From: Allium sativum
Lineage: Eukaryota; Streptophyta; Magnoliopsida; Asparagales; Amaryllidaceae
NCBI GenBank assembly: GCA_030737875.1
Contig: CM060915.1
Coordinates: 572,368,577 to 572,432,576 of the forward strand
Length of the DNA stretch: 64,000 nt
Direction of reading: 5' to 3'
Made by a program: the position numbers and the translations under genes. Below are positions 1 through 12,821 of this stretch, in pieces. Numbering within the stretch: position 1 is the first letter of the stretch; each line of letters opens with the position of its first letter. Below the pieces are notes generated by a model. That model saw only the letters and a list, made by a program, of their open reading frames with translations. It did no database searches and was not told where the DNA came from.

Positions 1-1239
1 TAATTACCAAGAACGTCAATTTTTGTCCTATACAATCTAATTAACAAAAATGTTAATTTTATTCTTTATAATCTAGTTGACAAAATGTTAATCTTTTTCT
101 TTATAATATAATTAACAAAAGATGTTAATCTTCTTCTTAATATGTAAACAAAATATGTATTTGTCATTCTTTCTTATATGTAAACAAAATATGTTAATTT
201 ATCTAATACTTCTATGTAAACAAATATTTCTTTTTATTTACAAAACACACTTCAATTCAAAAATGTTATTTTTATTCACAAAACATATTTCAAATAAAAA
301 GGTTGTCTTTATTCACAAGGTAACATTGGTATGGAAATGTGGTTTTATTCCACTGTAACAAATATATTCTTTTATTTTCCTTTACATAAAATGTTAACAA
401 AATGTAAATTTTGTTATAATCCTTTTAATATTAACAAAATGTGAATTTTGTTATAATTCTTTTAACATTAACAAAATATGAATTTTGTTATAATTCTTTT
501 TAAATGACACTAAAAATTATAATACTTCTAGAAGAAACAAAATGACATTAAAAATATGTAATATTTTGTTGAAAACAAAAATGACGATAAAATTGGTTCT
601 TTTTGTACAAAAAGAAATGACAACAAAAAATGGTTCTTATCTGTGTTAACCTTTTTAATCTAAAATAATGACATTAAGAATTGTCTCCTTTTAATGTAAG
701 ACATTATAAATTGTATCTTTTTATATGTAAATTATTCGATGTTAAAAATACGGCCTTTGCATTGAAATCAATTCATTGTTAAAGAATCAACAATAAAGAT
801 TAAAACTTTATTATCAAAACATATTGAATTCCATGGATCTTGGTAAAAGGAGGATCTTTATAGGGTCTATGTTCACGAATGTGAAATAAAGAAGCATCCT
901 TGTCAGATCTAACAAAATATGAGCATCATAATCCAACCCAATCATCAAACAACAAATTTAAATATCACATCACAAATCAGAATCATTCACCACATAATTT
1001 TAAAAGCAAAAGCAATAATTAGATTTTATTGAATTTATAAATCAGAACTCTCACCTTTATTTTTATCTGAATTTTCCACTGTCCCTGTTTCAGATCTGGT
1101 CTCTTCCATGTTGTAGTGCTCTTCAAGACGGTTCTAACGCAATTTGAATTTCTCGATTCTGGTTCCGAATGAAAAAGATATGAATGTTATACCTTTGAAC
1201 AATTTAAATAATATAATTAATTAGATTAGGTCCCTTATT
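1..1239. other. AT-rich non-coding stretch, probable continuation of a family X LTR
   Basis: No coding signal is visible. The stretch is rich in ttaacaaaatgtt-type words and holds a 37-bp tandem repeat (listed separately). It lies where the interior of the minus-strand family X LTR to its right should continue, and other family X LTRs also become tandem-repetitive at this distance from their start. Membership is inferred from position, not from base-by-base similarity. Confidence 0.4.
396..506. repeat. 37-bp tandem repeat, three copies
   Basis: Copies start at 396, 433 and 470. Each holds aacaaaatgtgaattttg followed by ttataattctttt, with one to four differences between copies. The core is partly self-complementary (acaaaat...attttgt), so each unit could form a short hairpin. 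Confidence 0.75.
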
Positions 1240-2716
1240 ACCCTTAATTGTTCTTCTTCATTAGTTCCTCTATATCGTTCAAAACCCATCACCAAAATTT
1301 GAAACCGCCTGCCGCCGACCATCCCCCACGTTGGACCCAGATCGGACGACCTCCTGACGACCGCCTCCCTTCCCTCTGCAACCGCCCTTCCTCCCAGCGA
1401 AGTCGACTCCACCGTGGGCCTAGGAAACGAGCACCACTCCACCGACTTCCAGCTCCAAATTCGTCCACCTCAAGCGATAAAACTCCATCTCGACCGTTGA
1501 GAAGAAAGATCTTAGTGTCCTCTTCCATTTGGTTTTAGTTTCATGAATTAACTCGACATAAGAAAGGGGAATTTAACGATTTGATTTGGGAGGTTTTTGG
1601 CCATTGACTGAAACATATGGTGGCTGTGTTACAGAGGATTAGGGTTGAGTATAGTATACGGTATTTATACCGTATTTTTCCTTTATTTTAATTCTATTTA
1701 ATTTCAATTTAATTTCTATATCGCTCTCAAACCGAAATCAAACCCAACGAGTGTCGTCCCTAGGCAAATACCCCCCTTCCGGACGCAATGGAATATACCT
1801 CGTAACCCAATTCGGCTGTTACGATATATTTTTCTTTAAAATAAATCGTTTAATTATTAAATTCAAACGTACATTTTAAATTACCGGGGTCACATACGAA
1901 CTCTAAAAATTACAGAAAAATTATTTCTAGTTATGTTTTGACGATACGGTTCTAACGAGACTAATTTCGTCGAATTCTGAGACCATTTAAAAATGGCTAT
2001 TTTTAAGCTGATTAAATTTGACCGAAACTGACAAAACACGTTTTCCTTTGCCACACTCACATATTAATTCGAAAAATTATGAAAATTGAAACTTAGCAAT
2101 AATTTGACATTCCGGTTCCAACAAAAGTGGTTTCGTCGAAAACCGAGGTCATTTGAAAAATGACTATTTTTAAGGCCAATATATTTAATATTAAAAATAC
2201 ATTTTTCAAACAAATAAATTTCAAAACTCAAAATATATAAGTGTTTATAGTTTTTCAATGCAGAAACGTCATTCCGAACTCAATGGAAGTGGTTTCGAGT
2301 CGAAATTCCTTCATATGTGAAAAGTAGCCTTTTGGGCCCTATATAATATATATATAAATTCTACAGCGACTTTTCTAAAAATTGAATTAGCCATAACTTT
2401 TGATTTTCGCTATGAAATTTCAATTTTTCAGATTCGTTAGAAAGATATTATTAAACAGATTTAAATATTTCTTGTTTCGCTCAATTCTGATTTAAAATGA
2501 ATCCTGTACAGTCTGTCAAAGTTCAAATTCAAAATTCCAAACTACAGCGTTGTTTTAAACTCCTTCTATAATTAAATTAAATTTATTCGTTTCAACTTCG
2601 ATTAAAATAAATTTTTAGTCATTCTTATTTAAAATAAATTATTTCAAACATTTAAAATTCATTAAAATTTCTAAAATAAAATTTTTAAATTGGCCCCAAA
2701 ATTCCAGGTCTTTACA
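1240..2716 (-). mobile_element. Family X LTR fragment a (5' part of LTR, reverse orientation)
   Basis: Read on the minus strand, the LTR starts at 2716 with TGTAAAGACCTGGAAT and runs left. It keeps landmarks shared with copies at 3.7, 13.3, 19.1 and 55.8 kb: an agttatggcca-like block, the ccacttttgttggatccgg block (mirrored near 2095-2140) and the cgttgggtttgatttc block (mirrored near 1735-1755). A GC-rich island lies at about 1310-1500. It appears to have inserted into fragment b. No internal domain is visible on either side. Confidence 0.7.
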
Positions 2717-4152
2717 AATCTATTATAAAAACCATTAACTATAAAAATCTCATTTTTAAAACAAATCTACTTAAATAAAAATTCAACCTTTTTATATAAT
2801 AATGCCATATATAAAATCAGTCCCTTAACAATGTCATTAATATATAAAAATTAGATCTTTAGCTATTTTATTAATATATAAAATCAGTCGAGAAGAAAAC
2901 TCACTGTCGATCGAACTAAGAGGAGGTGTTCGCTGGTGCTGAGGTGGTGGCTGGTGCAGCAGTGGGCGGCGGTGACCCAAAGAGGAGGTGGCGGCCTGTA
3001 ACTGCGGTGGCGGGGGTTTATTGGCGGGGAAACAGCGGACTGGAGAGGTTTTGGGGGGTTTCGGGTTCGCAGAAGGTCAGGGGAGGAGGAGGGGAAGGTG
3101 GCGGCCGGTTCTGGGGTGGGTGGCGGTCGCCGATGGCGCGCTGGAAGGAGAGGGCGTCGTGGGTTATGGGCTGAGTGGGTTTCAAAAGGGATTGGGGCGC
3201 GATTTTTTTATTTTACGGTTTAGAGATAACTGAGGGTGCTGAGGTGTATATATAATTTTATTATTTTATTTTATTTATTTCTCTAAAATGTTGACTTTTA
3301 TTTCCAACACCAACCTAGACCCAACGATTGTCGCTCCAAGCTAATTACCCCCATTCTGAACACAATGGGATATGTATCGTAAGCCAGTTCGACTATTTCG
3401 ATCAGTTTTCGTCAAAATCAACATATAACTTTATATATTGAATTTGAACGCACATTTCAATTTACCGAGGCCACATACTAACTAGAAAAATTCCCAAAAA
3501 ATATTTTCTAGCTTCGTATTGACGATACGGTCCTAACAAAACTAGTTTCGTTGAATTCTGAGACCGTTTGAAAAATGGCCATTTTCCAGTCGATTAAAAT
3601 TAACTGAAACTAGTCAAACACATTTTCCTTTGCCACACTCACATATTGATTTCAAAAATCATGAAAATTGGAATCTAGCAATAACTTAACATCACGGATC
3701 CAACAAAAGTGGTTTTGTCAAAATCCGAGGTCGTTTGCAAAATTTCAATTTTTAAGGGCTAGAATTCCATTGCGACTATTCTGAAATTTCAATTGGACAT
3801 ATCTTTTTATCCTCGCTATGAAATTTCGATTTTTTGGATTCGTTGGAAAGATATTCACAAATAAATTCTAATATTTTTGGTTTCACTAAAATCAGGTTTA
3901 TTTTACACCCGGTATGTTCAATTGAAATTTGAAATCGAATTATCGAACTACTGCGCCATTTTCAATTCCTTTTATAATTTAAAATAAATATTCATATCCT
4001 ATCGTCGATTCAAACGAATATATATGTTCGAATTATATTCAAAATAAATTTCTCGTCGATATTATTTAAAATAATTCATTTTAAATAATCAAAATTCGCT
4101 AAAACTGCCAAAATAAAAATTTTAAATTGGCCCATATTTCCGGGTTATTACA
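2717..4152 (-). mobile_element. Family X LTR fragment b (reverse orientation)
   Basis: The LTR starts at 4152 on the minus strand with TGTAATAACCCGGAAATATG and runs left through the family landmarks (mirrored ctagcaataactt and cggatccaacaaaagtgg near 3680-3715, caacgattgtcgctcc near 3312-3330). A very GC-rich island at 2920-3200 can be read as glycine-rich short ORFs, but these are compositional. The LTR is cut off at 2717 where fragment a begins, so b is the older host and a the later insertion. Confidence 0.7.
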
Positions 4153-4956
4153 GCTTCTCTCAATATGGATAGCAGGAACCATACAGGGAATCATGGCATC
4201 CTCCCTGGTACCAACAACACTCTCCTCTACAACTGCCAACTCTATAAGGGAAGTAAATAGGACACTATTACTAAAATTACTGTTGATAATAAGAAATGGG
4301 ATAGTTACTTGCTTCTTTTACCTATTGCAGAGGACAATGAATGTCGAGCTTCCAGTAGTGATCCAAAAAATCCTACATATATACATAGAAGAAGCAAAGT
4401 TAAAGCTCATGAAGACTTAGGAAAGCTCAACGATGCTGGATGAATGGCTGAGCACCCTGGCTTCCTTCCTAGAGAAGGAAACCCTAATCTCGACAACATG
4501 GCAATCCTAAATGGAAGTAAACATGTAATTGTGGAAAATAGTGCGTATTTTTGTAATAGAAAAGATTGTAATACAAAAAGCTTACATGTTGCAGAGATAA
4601 AGAGGAATCATCCAACCAACAGTGATCTAAAGTACCAATCTTCCCTAAAATTTAAAAAAGGGACAGATCCATGTCAATATCCGCTCAAGATTGGAAATAA
4701 TCACTATAAAAACAATTTAAATGATCGAATCTATCAGTTATCTTGCTGGAACAGTGGAGAGAGCAGTGAATAAGGGAGGAAAGAGGATGGTCAGAGCTCA
4801 GAGAGGCAGAAGAACACTGTAGACAACTCATTAAGCAATGAGAAGCTCAGATCTAAAAATCTAACAACGATTGAAGAATGTGCTAGGGTTTTTGATGTTT
4901 CAGCTAACCCCAATCAGCTTGAAGACAGGAGCAAGGAGGACGAAAGCTTTACATGA
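4153..4956 (+). pseudogene. Degenerate coding remnant, unrecognised
   Basis: One frame starting just outside the family X LTR stays open for about 265 codons with only three in-frame stops (near 4258, 4441 and 4771). It reads as a hydrophilic protein containing MAEHPGFLPREGNPN and, near the end, CARVFDVSANPNQLEDRS. Codon content looks protein-like compared with surrounding DNA. I do not recognise a domain. It could be an old LINE ORF1 or a captured host exon. The downstream text (ggctagggtttcatc, gggccttgggcc) looks like a plant transcript end but proves nothing. Confidence 0.3.
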
Positions 4957-6584
4957 AAACCACCATGACTTGTTAATTTATTGAGGAACAGCAGCGATTG
5001 CTCTCCCTAGATCCTCCATTTTTGTTCTCGCTTGCTTTAGGAGAGAGTGTTTTGTTTATGTGTATGCCGGCTAGGGTTTCATCAGCATTGTGTTTATATT
5101 GTGGACTTCGGGTTGTATGTCACTCGAAGCATTTGGGCCTTGGGCCATTATCTTTTTACCATTTCAAAAAAAGTTATGTGTAGGTTTATGACTGATTTTG
5201 TTAAATTTTACGAAAATGATAAAATGTTAACATTTTCATTTCACTTTTAACTCTTTTTTTTAAAGGAGCCCATTCTTGTCTTCTTTAATAAACAAAGAGT
5301 CACTTACAAAACAGACTTCATCTATTTAACTGTGTACATTCAAATTGTTTAGCATCAATGGATATTTACACAACATAGTGTCAAGTATAGAAGACAAATT
5401 GCTTACTATCAGTTATCATTTGCACAGCATACAGCGTCAAGTTTCTTCTAGGTCTAAGAAACATCCAATAATATAAACAACCCTCGAATAGCAAGAAGAA
5501 ATGGTAACTCAAATGTGTTTATTGTTGAGTCGTATGCTGGTTATATGATCGAACCAAATGGGTTTAAGTATGCTTAGGTCTGTTTGTATTGAGCTGTTTA
5601 TGTGCCTGACACAATTATAAATATAAGTGAACTGGCAAAGTAATGGTGTGACAAAATCGAAAGCGAATTATCTTTTTTTCAATTCTCAGTTCAGTTGTAA
5701 TTTATCTCAATTCTCATTCAATTTCCGTACTCACTTTATTTTCGTGTTAATTAGATCTAAGTTTTATCCTTTCAGTTTATATCTTATTTATTTAAATTCC
5801 TGTTCTTTCCTGCTTTTATAACACTCGTTCTTATTATTAGAGTTTTGTTAGGATTCATGTGTAAGCCGTTTCCAAAATTAATTCTGACCATTCTAAGTTT
5901 AACAATGAATTGTCTTGTGAAACTATCAGGAGAACTTTAAACCTTGATTAGGTTGAATTATGAAACTTTTGGGTTTGATGCTTTTTCATAATATTAATTT
6001 GCTATCAAATCAGAGGAGTAATTTTCCCCATTTTGATTTGATATGGTGTATGCTAACCTACTCGGTATGAAATAAGTTAAAACAAGTAGGTTAATTTTTA
6101 TTCAGAAAGTTACCGCATGTTCGAATGCATAATAAAAGTAATCCCTTACATAAGTGTGTTATATTTTTTTGTTTTAGTTGCATTTTTCTTTTTTCTTTTG
6201 GTTTCTATTACTTTGTCTACATGTGATATAAAAATTACTAACACATTGATTGTTTATTTGACATTAACAGGACCGCTATTGTTTATGTTAAGCAGAAAAT
6301 ATGGTAAAAAAAGCAAGATTAAATCTATTGTTTGTCTATTTTGTAAGTAACTTATAATTAGTGTAAAAATGTATGGCATGTTACGTGTACATGGAAAAGT
6401 TGATAAAACAGTGCATGAAACACTACTTTGTTTAAGTGATATGCATGAATATTATGTCGTAATTTATATATTTGTTTGCAAAAATTTGTTATATCTATAT
6501 GCAGATAATAACTTTTAAATTTGTATGTATACATGTAAAAAGCTGAAACGATGAAAAATCTATAAATTAATAATATAAGCAATA
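4957..6584. other. Unclassified AT-rich DNA
   Basis: No gene, RNA gene or bounded repeat could be supported. The short ORFs here (61-90 codons) have random-looking composition. Confidence 0.5.
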
Positions 6585-6942
6585 GCGCTTTAGAAACGCT
6601 ATTGAATAAAAAAGCTATAGAAAGAGACAATGGAAATGCTATGGTATAACGAAATAAACGCTATAGAAACACATAAGAAATGCTGAAAATTATGATCACA
6701 AACGCTATAGAAACATACTCACTAACATTATGAGAAGTCAGTATCAATTAGTATATTTTGTAGCGTTTTTGTCTGATAGCAAACAAAAAACGCTATATAA
6801 AAGTCACTTTTCATAGCGTTTTTTTTCCTGCTATTTAAAGGAGAAGGTCTAAGATAGCATGTCGTTACATGGCGTTCTCTAAAACGCTATGTTAGGTTAT
6901 AATAGCGTTTTTCGGACGCTATGAAAGCCTCTTTTTGTTGTG
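6585..6942. mobile_element. CACTA-like terminal fragment with subterminal repeats
   Basis: About ten copies of the word tagcgttt / aaacgcta crowd this 360-bp stretch, switching orientation near 6760. The right edge reads ctttttgttgtggtg, which is CACCACAACAAAAAG on the minus strand, close to the CACTACAA(G)AAA ends of plant CACTA elements. Dense short subterminal repeats are also typical. No matching left terminal repeat was found, so this is probably one end of a truncated element. Confidence 0.4.
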
Positions 6943-7457
6943 GTGCTATTATCCTTTTCTTTCAAAAAGATTTCTAAAGTTAAGCAATATGGATGTTATG
7001 TAAACTTAGTGATTTTTACTCACGCTAATTCACCAAACTGATCCATGGTGTTTGCAATGCTCGGGCTAGACCGAGTTTTACAAGTTCATGTTTAAGATGT
7101 TACGAGTTTTAGAAGACGAGCTGGAGGAGTTCAGACGTATGATTTATTATTTCGTTGTATATTATATATTATGACAGGATATTATAACTATCCAGATTTG
7201 TCTTTTGTACTCTGATGTATTTAAGTATATTTATTCAAGTTCTTTGTAAAGATTTATTTTAATATTATATTTTGTGTCGCTGCGATGTGAGACTCTGATT
7301 AGTTGCGAGTTCTTCTTCTTTTCTTCTATTCTCATTTTTCAATCTTATCTTTCTCCCACCCTTTAACTTCTTTTTCTTAATGTTCTGTTTTTTTGTATAA
7401 TTTGCGTTGACTGTGACGGTTAAATGCCGGCTTAAATTGTACGGAAAAGTGGGACAT
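6943..7457. other. Unclassified AT-rich DNA
   Basis: Nothing assignable was seen. It separates the CACTA-like fragment from the left copia LTR. Confidence 0.5.
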
Positions 7458-8597
7458 TACATATAGATTATGATTATTTATTTAATTGTGTCTTAGATGT
7501 GTTATATATTGTTAAAATTTATCCTCAAATAACTCTACACAAATACACATATGAAAAGGCACTTCACCTCGCGAAAAGACATTTCCTTTCATCAGTGGTC
7601 ATATCTCAGCGAAAAGACACTTCCTTTCATCAACGATCATATTTCCCAACTGCCATATCTCAACTGCCATATTTCCCAACTGCCATATTTCCCAACGACC
7701 ATATTTCCCAACGGTCATATTTCTCAGCTACCATATTTCAGCAAAGAGACGCTTCCTTTCGCTAAAAGATTTAACTAGTTGACTAGTCATTTTTTACTAA
7801 TTAACTAGTAGTCCCAACTGCCATATATATTTCAACGAAAAGACACTTCCTTTCACTAAGAGTTTTCAATCCAATTTCAAGAGAAATAGTCGCTTCTTTT
7901 CATTGAAAATTTTCATGAATAATTACCACTCTTCTATTACTATTTATACACTACATACATCACTTTCCAAATCACTGAATTAACCAATTCTTCTTTTAAT
8001 TCTCTGATCATAATTTGTGAATATTCTTGTATTCTCAAAGCAATCTTAACTATTCAAATTGCTTTTCAATTATTGAATTTGTTTTAAATATCCTGATTCA
8101 ATAAGCAATATACTTCCTACAAATCATCACAAACACGTTATATATTTGAGGATATGATTATAGGAAGGGTGTACTCAAACTGTTGGCTAATCAGTGTTTC
8201 TCAAGAACGTAATTCAAACTCAAACTCTTATTGTATTGTTGAAATCCCGTTGTTGGTGCATGGGAGTGTTGATTGAAATCCTGTTGGAGTGCCTCTGGCG
8301 TGAAATCCGTTATTGGTGCGCAAATGTGTTGTAAACCTATTCCTCTAGGTGAAGTGAGGGCGTTTCTAGCAAAAAGCCAGAAGAAGTCTGGGATTGGACG
8401 TAGGAAGGTGCTCCGAACCAGTATAAAAATTCCTATTGTCATTTACTTTACTTTACAACATTTAAATATTTCTTTGATATTGGTATATTAACTTCATCAA
8501 GTTTTACTTGCATAACTATTGTATAAACATAATATAAATATCACAGCTTCCACATATCTATCCATATTAGTCGGTCCTACTCTAGCACATCTTTTCA
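7458..8597 (+). repeat. Ty1/copia 5' LTR (copy A)
   Basis: This 1140-bp stretch is repeated at 10223-11418 in the same order and orientation. Shared landmarks include gattatttatttaattgtgtc at the start, a minisatellite of atatttccc words, the gttgaaatcccgttgttggtgca block and catctatccatattagtcg near the end. It ends in cttttca and is followed immediately by a tRNA-Met-type primer site, which fixes the right boundary and orientation. The left end reads TACATATAG, where copy B reads TGATATAGG, so copy A has probably lost its TG. Confidence 0.8.
7632..7742. repeat. 17-18 bp minisatellite inside copia LTR A
   Basis: Six to seven units alternate aactgcc, aacgacc or aacggtc with atatttccc. The equivalent array in LTR B (about 10440-10553) has a different unit order, as expected for replication slippage after insertion. 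Confidence 0.7.
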
Positions 8598-8598
8598 A

Positions 8599-8612
8599 TT
8601 GGTATCAGAGCC
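8599..8612 (+). promoter_or_regulatory. Copia primer binding site (tRNA-Met type)
   Basis: TTGGTATCAGAGCC lies one base after LTR A. TGGTATCAGAGC is the usual primer site complementary to the 3' end of initiator methionine tRNA in plant copia elements. Confidence 0.85.
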
Positions 8613-8648
8613 TAGTGTTCTAGAGATTGTAACAACATCTTAGAACAA

Positions 8649-9710
8649 ATGACAATAAAGAAGTCCAGTCAAGGAACTAGAAACTGGAAGAACAACAAAG
8701 CAGAACTAACGGAGCAAGCACACAAATGTTTCATGGCTAAAGTAAGATCACAATCGGTATGTGTAGATTCGTTATATAAAGATCTTTTATTAGACAATGA
8801 AAAATTATTGAAAGATTTCAAAACTTTAGGTAAACTTAATAAAGTTATTTTGGCAAGTCAAAAGATTGTGAGCAATAAAATTCCAAATTAAAAGAGGAAA
8901 ATAATTTTTTAGTAAAACAAACTAAATATATCGTAAATACCTTAGAATAGCTTGTTTTTCAAAAGGATTTCCTCCAAAATGAAAATGAGCGATTAATAGA
9001 TTAAAACAATGATCTATTAAAGGGAATCGAGGGTTTGCAAAATAAAAAAACATCATCAAAAGATTATTTAAATAATTCAAGTTCTTTAAATTTATCTCTT
9101 GAAAAAGAGAATGAGGATTTAACTGAAAAGAATTTAGAATTATCTAAAGAATGTGAGATTTTAAAAGTTAATAATAATATTTTGCAAAAAAACAATTTCT
9201 GAATCAAAATAAAATGTTGAAAAATTGCAATCATCTTTAGATAATTCAGAATCTCAAATTTGTCGTCTCGGAAATGAGAATAGTACTTTAAAAGGGAAGA
9301 ATTATGAATTAAATAAGGATATTGATAACAAAATTTCTTTTGAAAAGATCAATCATAACTGTGGAATCAAAATTGAAAAATGTACAAGCAAGTTCGCGAA
9401 GTTTAATAAAGATCAAAATGATTTAAATACGATTTTATCTAGTTCTAGACCATTACATGACAAAAATGGTTTCGTATATAATAAAACTAATCATAGAAAT
9501 AATACTAGACATTCTTTTATGTATAATAAAAGTATCACTACTAGTATTAAAGCACTAGTAAGTTCAAGATCCAGATTTTATAGAAATTCGAATACTTCTA
9601 TGACTAGAGATATTTATAATAAATCTAGAAATATGAAAGGAAATACCAATCGAAGTTATTTAAGTATTTGGGTTCCTGTAAATTGGAAAAACAGAGAAAT
9701 ATATCGATGA
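8649..9710 (+). pseudogene. gag: Ty1/copia gag remnant (coiled-coil type), broken
   Basis: The ATG at 8649 lies 36 bases after the primer site. The first 80 codons read as a charged Lys/Glu/Leu protein (SLYKDLLLDNEKLLKDF), then stops and frameshifts interrupt. Coiled-coil text continues (LTEKNLELSKECEIL near 9120), and the segment from 9225 holds LNTILSSSRPLHDKNGFVY. That resembles the SQR...DK.GLGY motif near the end of gag in long-gag copia lineages. The zinc knuckle and all of protease, integrase and RT are missing between here and the second LTR. The element is therefore pol-deleted and inactive by itself. Confidence 0.6.
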
Positions 9711-9974
9711 TTATTTTAATTAAGTTATTAATAATGAAAAATTCATTTTTAAAGATTCCATTAAACCCTCTTGGGTATGATTACCTTCAATCTAACCCTT
9801 GGACCCTAATCGAGGAAGTGAGTACCAAAGTATATATACCATATTTTTTGCGGGTATGCCACAACAAGAAGAATGTTATTTTGGTATCTCTAATATCTTT
9901 GGAAACAAATCTAAAATGAAGGAGTAAATCAAAGAATCTTCTATTTCTGTTTTGCTACTATTATTTTTTTATCG

Positions 9975-10222
9975 ATGACAAAAGGGGGAGAGAAATTGAT
10001 ATACTAACAAGATTGTTGCAGAAAAAGAATAACCATATACTCAGGGGGAGAAAAGTTATATACAACATATATTCAGGGGGAGATAAGGTAATGCATATAC
10101 AACATACATTCAAAGAGAGAAATAAATTTTCTACGAGATTGTCATCAATCAAAAAATGGGGACAATGTTAGATCACAAGTTTTTGATTCATGATAAGGGA
10201 AAAGAGAAGATCAAAGGAGAAG
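9975..10222 (+). other. Copia 3' untranslated region with repeated purine tracts
   Basis: Three gggggaga tracts (near 9983, 10041 and 10075) recur with gttatatacaacata text before the second LTR. Several purine tracts before a 3' LTR are common in copia elements and can prime plus-strand synthesis. The tract nearest the LTR is aaaggagaag at 10212-10221. Confidence 0.45.
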
Positions 10223-11418
10223 TGATATAGGTTATGATTATTTATTTAATTGTGTCTCAGATGTGTTATATATTGTTAAAATCTATCCTCAAATAACACT
10301 ACATAAATACACCTATGAAAAGACACTTCACTTCGTGAAAAGACACTTCGCGAAAAGAGACTTCCTTTCATCAACGGTCATATCTCATCGAAAGTCACTT
10401 CACGAAAAGACACTTCGCGAAAAGACACTTCCTTTCATCAACGGTCATATTTCTCAACTGACATATTTCCCAACTACCATATTTCTTAACGGTCATGTTT
10501 CCCAACGGGCATATTTCTCAACGGTCATGTTTCTCAACTGCCATATTTCAGCGAACAGATACTTCCTTTAACCAAAAGATTGAACTAGTTGACAAGTAAG
10601 AGACACTTCCTTTAACCAAAAGATTGAACTAGTTGACTAGTCATTTTTTACTAGTTGACTATTAGTCCTAACTGCCGTATTTCAGCGAAAAGACACTTCC
10701 TTTCACCAAGAGTTTTCAATCCAATTTCAAGAGAAATATTTGCTTCTTTCAACTGAAACTTTTCATGAATAATTACTATCTTCGATTACTATTTATACAC
10801 TATATACATCACTTTCCAAATCATCGAATTAACCAATTCTTCTTCTAATTCTATGATCTTAATTTTTGAATATTCTTGTATTCTCAAAGCAATCATAACT
10901 ATTCAAATTGCTTTTGAATCATTGAATTTATTTCAAATCTCTTGATTCAATTAGCAATATACTTCCTACAAATCTTCACAATAGGAAGACTGTACTCAAA
11001 CTGCTGGCTAATCAGTGTTGTTCAACAACACAATTCAAAGTCAAACTCTTGTTATATTGTTGAAATCCCGTTGTTGGTGCACGGGATTGTTGATTGAAGT
11101 CCTGTTCGAGTTAATCACGCGTGAAATCCGTTCTTTGTGCGCGGGTGTGTTGTAAACCTACTTTTTTGGGTGAAGTGAGGGTGTTGCTACCAAAAATCCA
11201 GAAGAAGTCTGGGACTGGACGTAGGGCGGTGCTTCGAACCAGTTTAAAAATTCCTGATGTCATTTACTTTACTTTATAGCATTTACATATTGCTTTGATA
11301 TTGATTTATTAACTTCATCAAGTTTAACTTGCATAACTATTGTAGAAACATAATACATATATCACAGCTTCCGCATATCTATCCATATTAGTCGATCCTA
11401 CTCTTGCACATCTTTTCA
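10223..11418 (+). repeat. Ty1/copia 3' LTR (copy B)
   Basis: This 1196-bp partner of LTR A begins TGATATAGGTTATG and ends tcttttca. By eye it differs from A by many substitutions and by changes in the minisatellite, so the insertion is not recent. The bases flanking A (gacat) and B (atact) do not match, so either the target duplication has decayed or the two LTRs belong to different original insertions. Confidence 0.75.
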
Positions 11419-11429
11419 ATACTGACTAG

Positions 11430-12776
11430 AGGTTGTAATAAACACTTTATCACGTTTATAGATTATTATTCTAGATAAACACACGTCTATTTAGTGAGAT
11501 CAAAAGATCAAGCTTTTGAAATGATTAAGGGATTCAAAAGCAATATCGAGAATCAAAAGGAAAAGAGGATTAAAGTCCTGCAAAGTGATAGAGGTGGGGA
11601 ATATTTTTCCTTGGAATTTTCATTCTTCTTCGAAGAAAATGGTAACCTTATACCCTGCAGCAAAATGGACTGACTGAACGAAAAAAATAGAACATTGGTT
11701 GAAATGACCAATGCTCTGATCTTAAATGCTAAACAACATGTCAATTTGTGGGGAGAAGCACTCTCAATGGCATGTCATTTGCATAACAAAATTCCGTCAA
11801 AGAAAACTAAGACTTCTCCTTACGAGTTACGGAAAGAAAGAAAACCAAACTAGAAATATCTAAAGGTTTAGGGATATTTAGCCTTTTATAGGGTCACAGA
11901 TTCGAATAGAATAAAACTTGGACCAAGAGCATTGAAAAGTATATTTATAGGATATGCTGAAAATTCTACAACGTACAGATTATTGGATGTAGAATCTAAT
12001 ATATTTGTGGAATCAATAGATGTAGAATTCATCGAAAATAATTTTTTATGTGATTCCATGACAGTTTTGGATCCTACACAATTCATCCACAAAAGGAATG
12101 ATGAAAACGTTGAATATAACTCTCCAAATAAAAGGGGTCTACAAAACGTACCTTATGAACCTAGAAGAAGCCAAAGACCAAGGAAAGTCAAAAGCTTAGA
12201 TCCTGATTTTGCTTCACTAGACGACATAGTTCACCTTGTTTTTGGTGATAGAGATAAATTACTCGATGAGACATTTTATATTTTGAATAATGAAAAAGAT
12301 CCTAAATTTTTTAAAGAAGTTACTACTTCAAGGGATGCTGCTTTCTGGTTAGAAGCAATACAGGATGAGATGGATTAAAATATATCTAACAACAGTTGGG
12401 TTCTAACAGTTTACCAATCGTATCTAAGCCAATTGAATGTAAGTGGGTGTTTCGAAAGAAATACAATACAAATGGGTCTGTTCAAACTTTCAAAGCAAGG
12501 CTAGTAGCCAAAGGATTTGGACAAAAGAAAGACATCAATTACTTTGATACATATGCTCCAGTCGCTAGACTAACATCAATAAGGGTTCTTTTTGCTCTTG
12601 CATCTATTCACGGATTGTATGTACATCAAATGGATGTCAAGACTTTTTTCTTAATGGAAATTAGGCGAAGAGGTATACATAGAACAACCAGAAGGATTCG
12701 TCATGAACGGAAATGAAAATAAGGTTTGCGAATTGGTTAAATCCTTATATGGATTAAAACAAGCACCAAAAAAATG
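11430..12776 (+). pseudogene. Ty1/copia integrase-RT fragment, frame-broken
   Basis: Directly after LTR B the text resumes inside a copia integrase. It carries KVLQSDRGGEYFS (the second catalytic Asp region) at about 11570-11610, then ERKNRTLVEMTNAL, then LGPRALKSIFIGYAENSTTYR at about 11915-11980. The 148-codon ORF at 11932-12378 covers the linker (RRSQRPRKVKSLDPDF). The ORF at 12396-12716 begins RT with CKWVFRKKYNTNG, FKARLVAKGF and HQMDVKTFF. It stops near LYGLKQAPK, before the YVDD box. Several frameshifts and stops are present, so it is an old inactive copy. LTR B and its element appear nested in it. Confidence 0.8.
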
Positions 12777-12816
12777 AGAGTAATTTAAATCTACTATTAT
12801 GTCATATTTTTTCTTT

Positions 12817-12821
12817 GATTG
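12817..12821. repeat. Candidate target-site duplication, left side of family X element
   Basis: gattg precedes TGTAATAACCCG at 12822. aattg follows the matching right LTR end at 39040-39044. The 4-of-5 match is compatible with a decayed 5-bp duplication. Confidence 0.5.

Noticed and set aside
1221..1538. Three overlapping ORFs on both strands in a GC-rich patch
   Set aside because: Same GC island effect; no domain and no conservation in sister LTRs.
2926..3233. Two overlapping glycine/arginine-rich ORFs (81-82 codons)
   Set aside because: They lie in the GC-rich island of a family X LTR, overlap in two frames and have composition-driven repeats; no sign of selection on protein.
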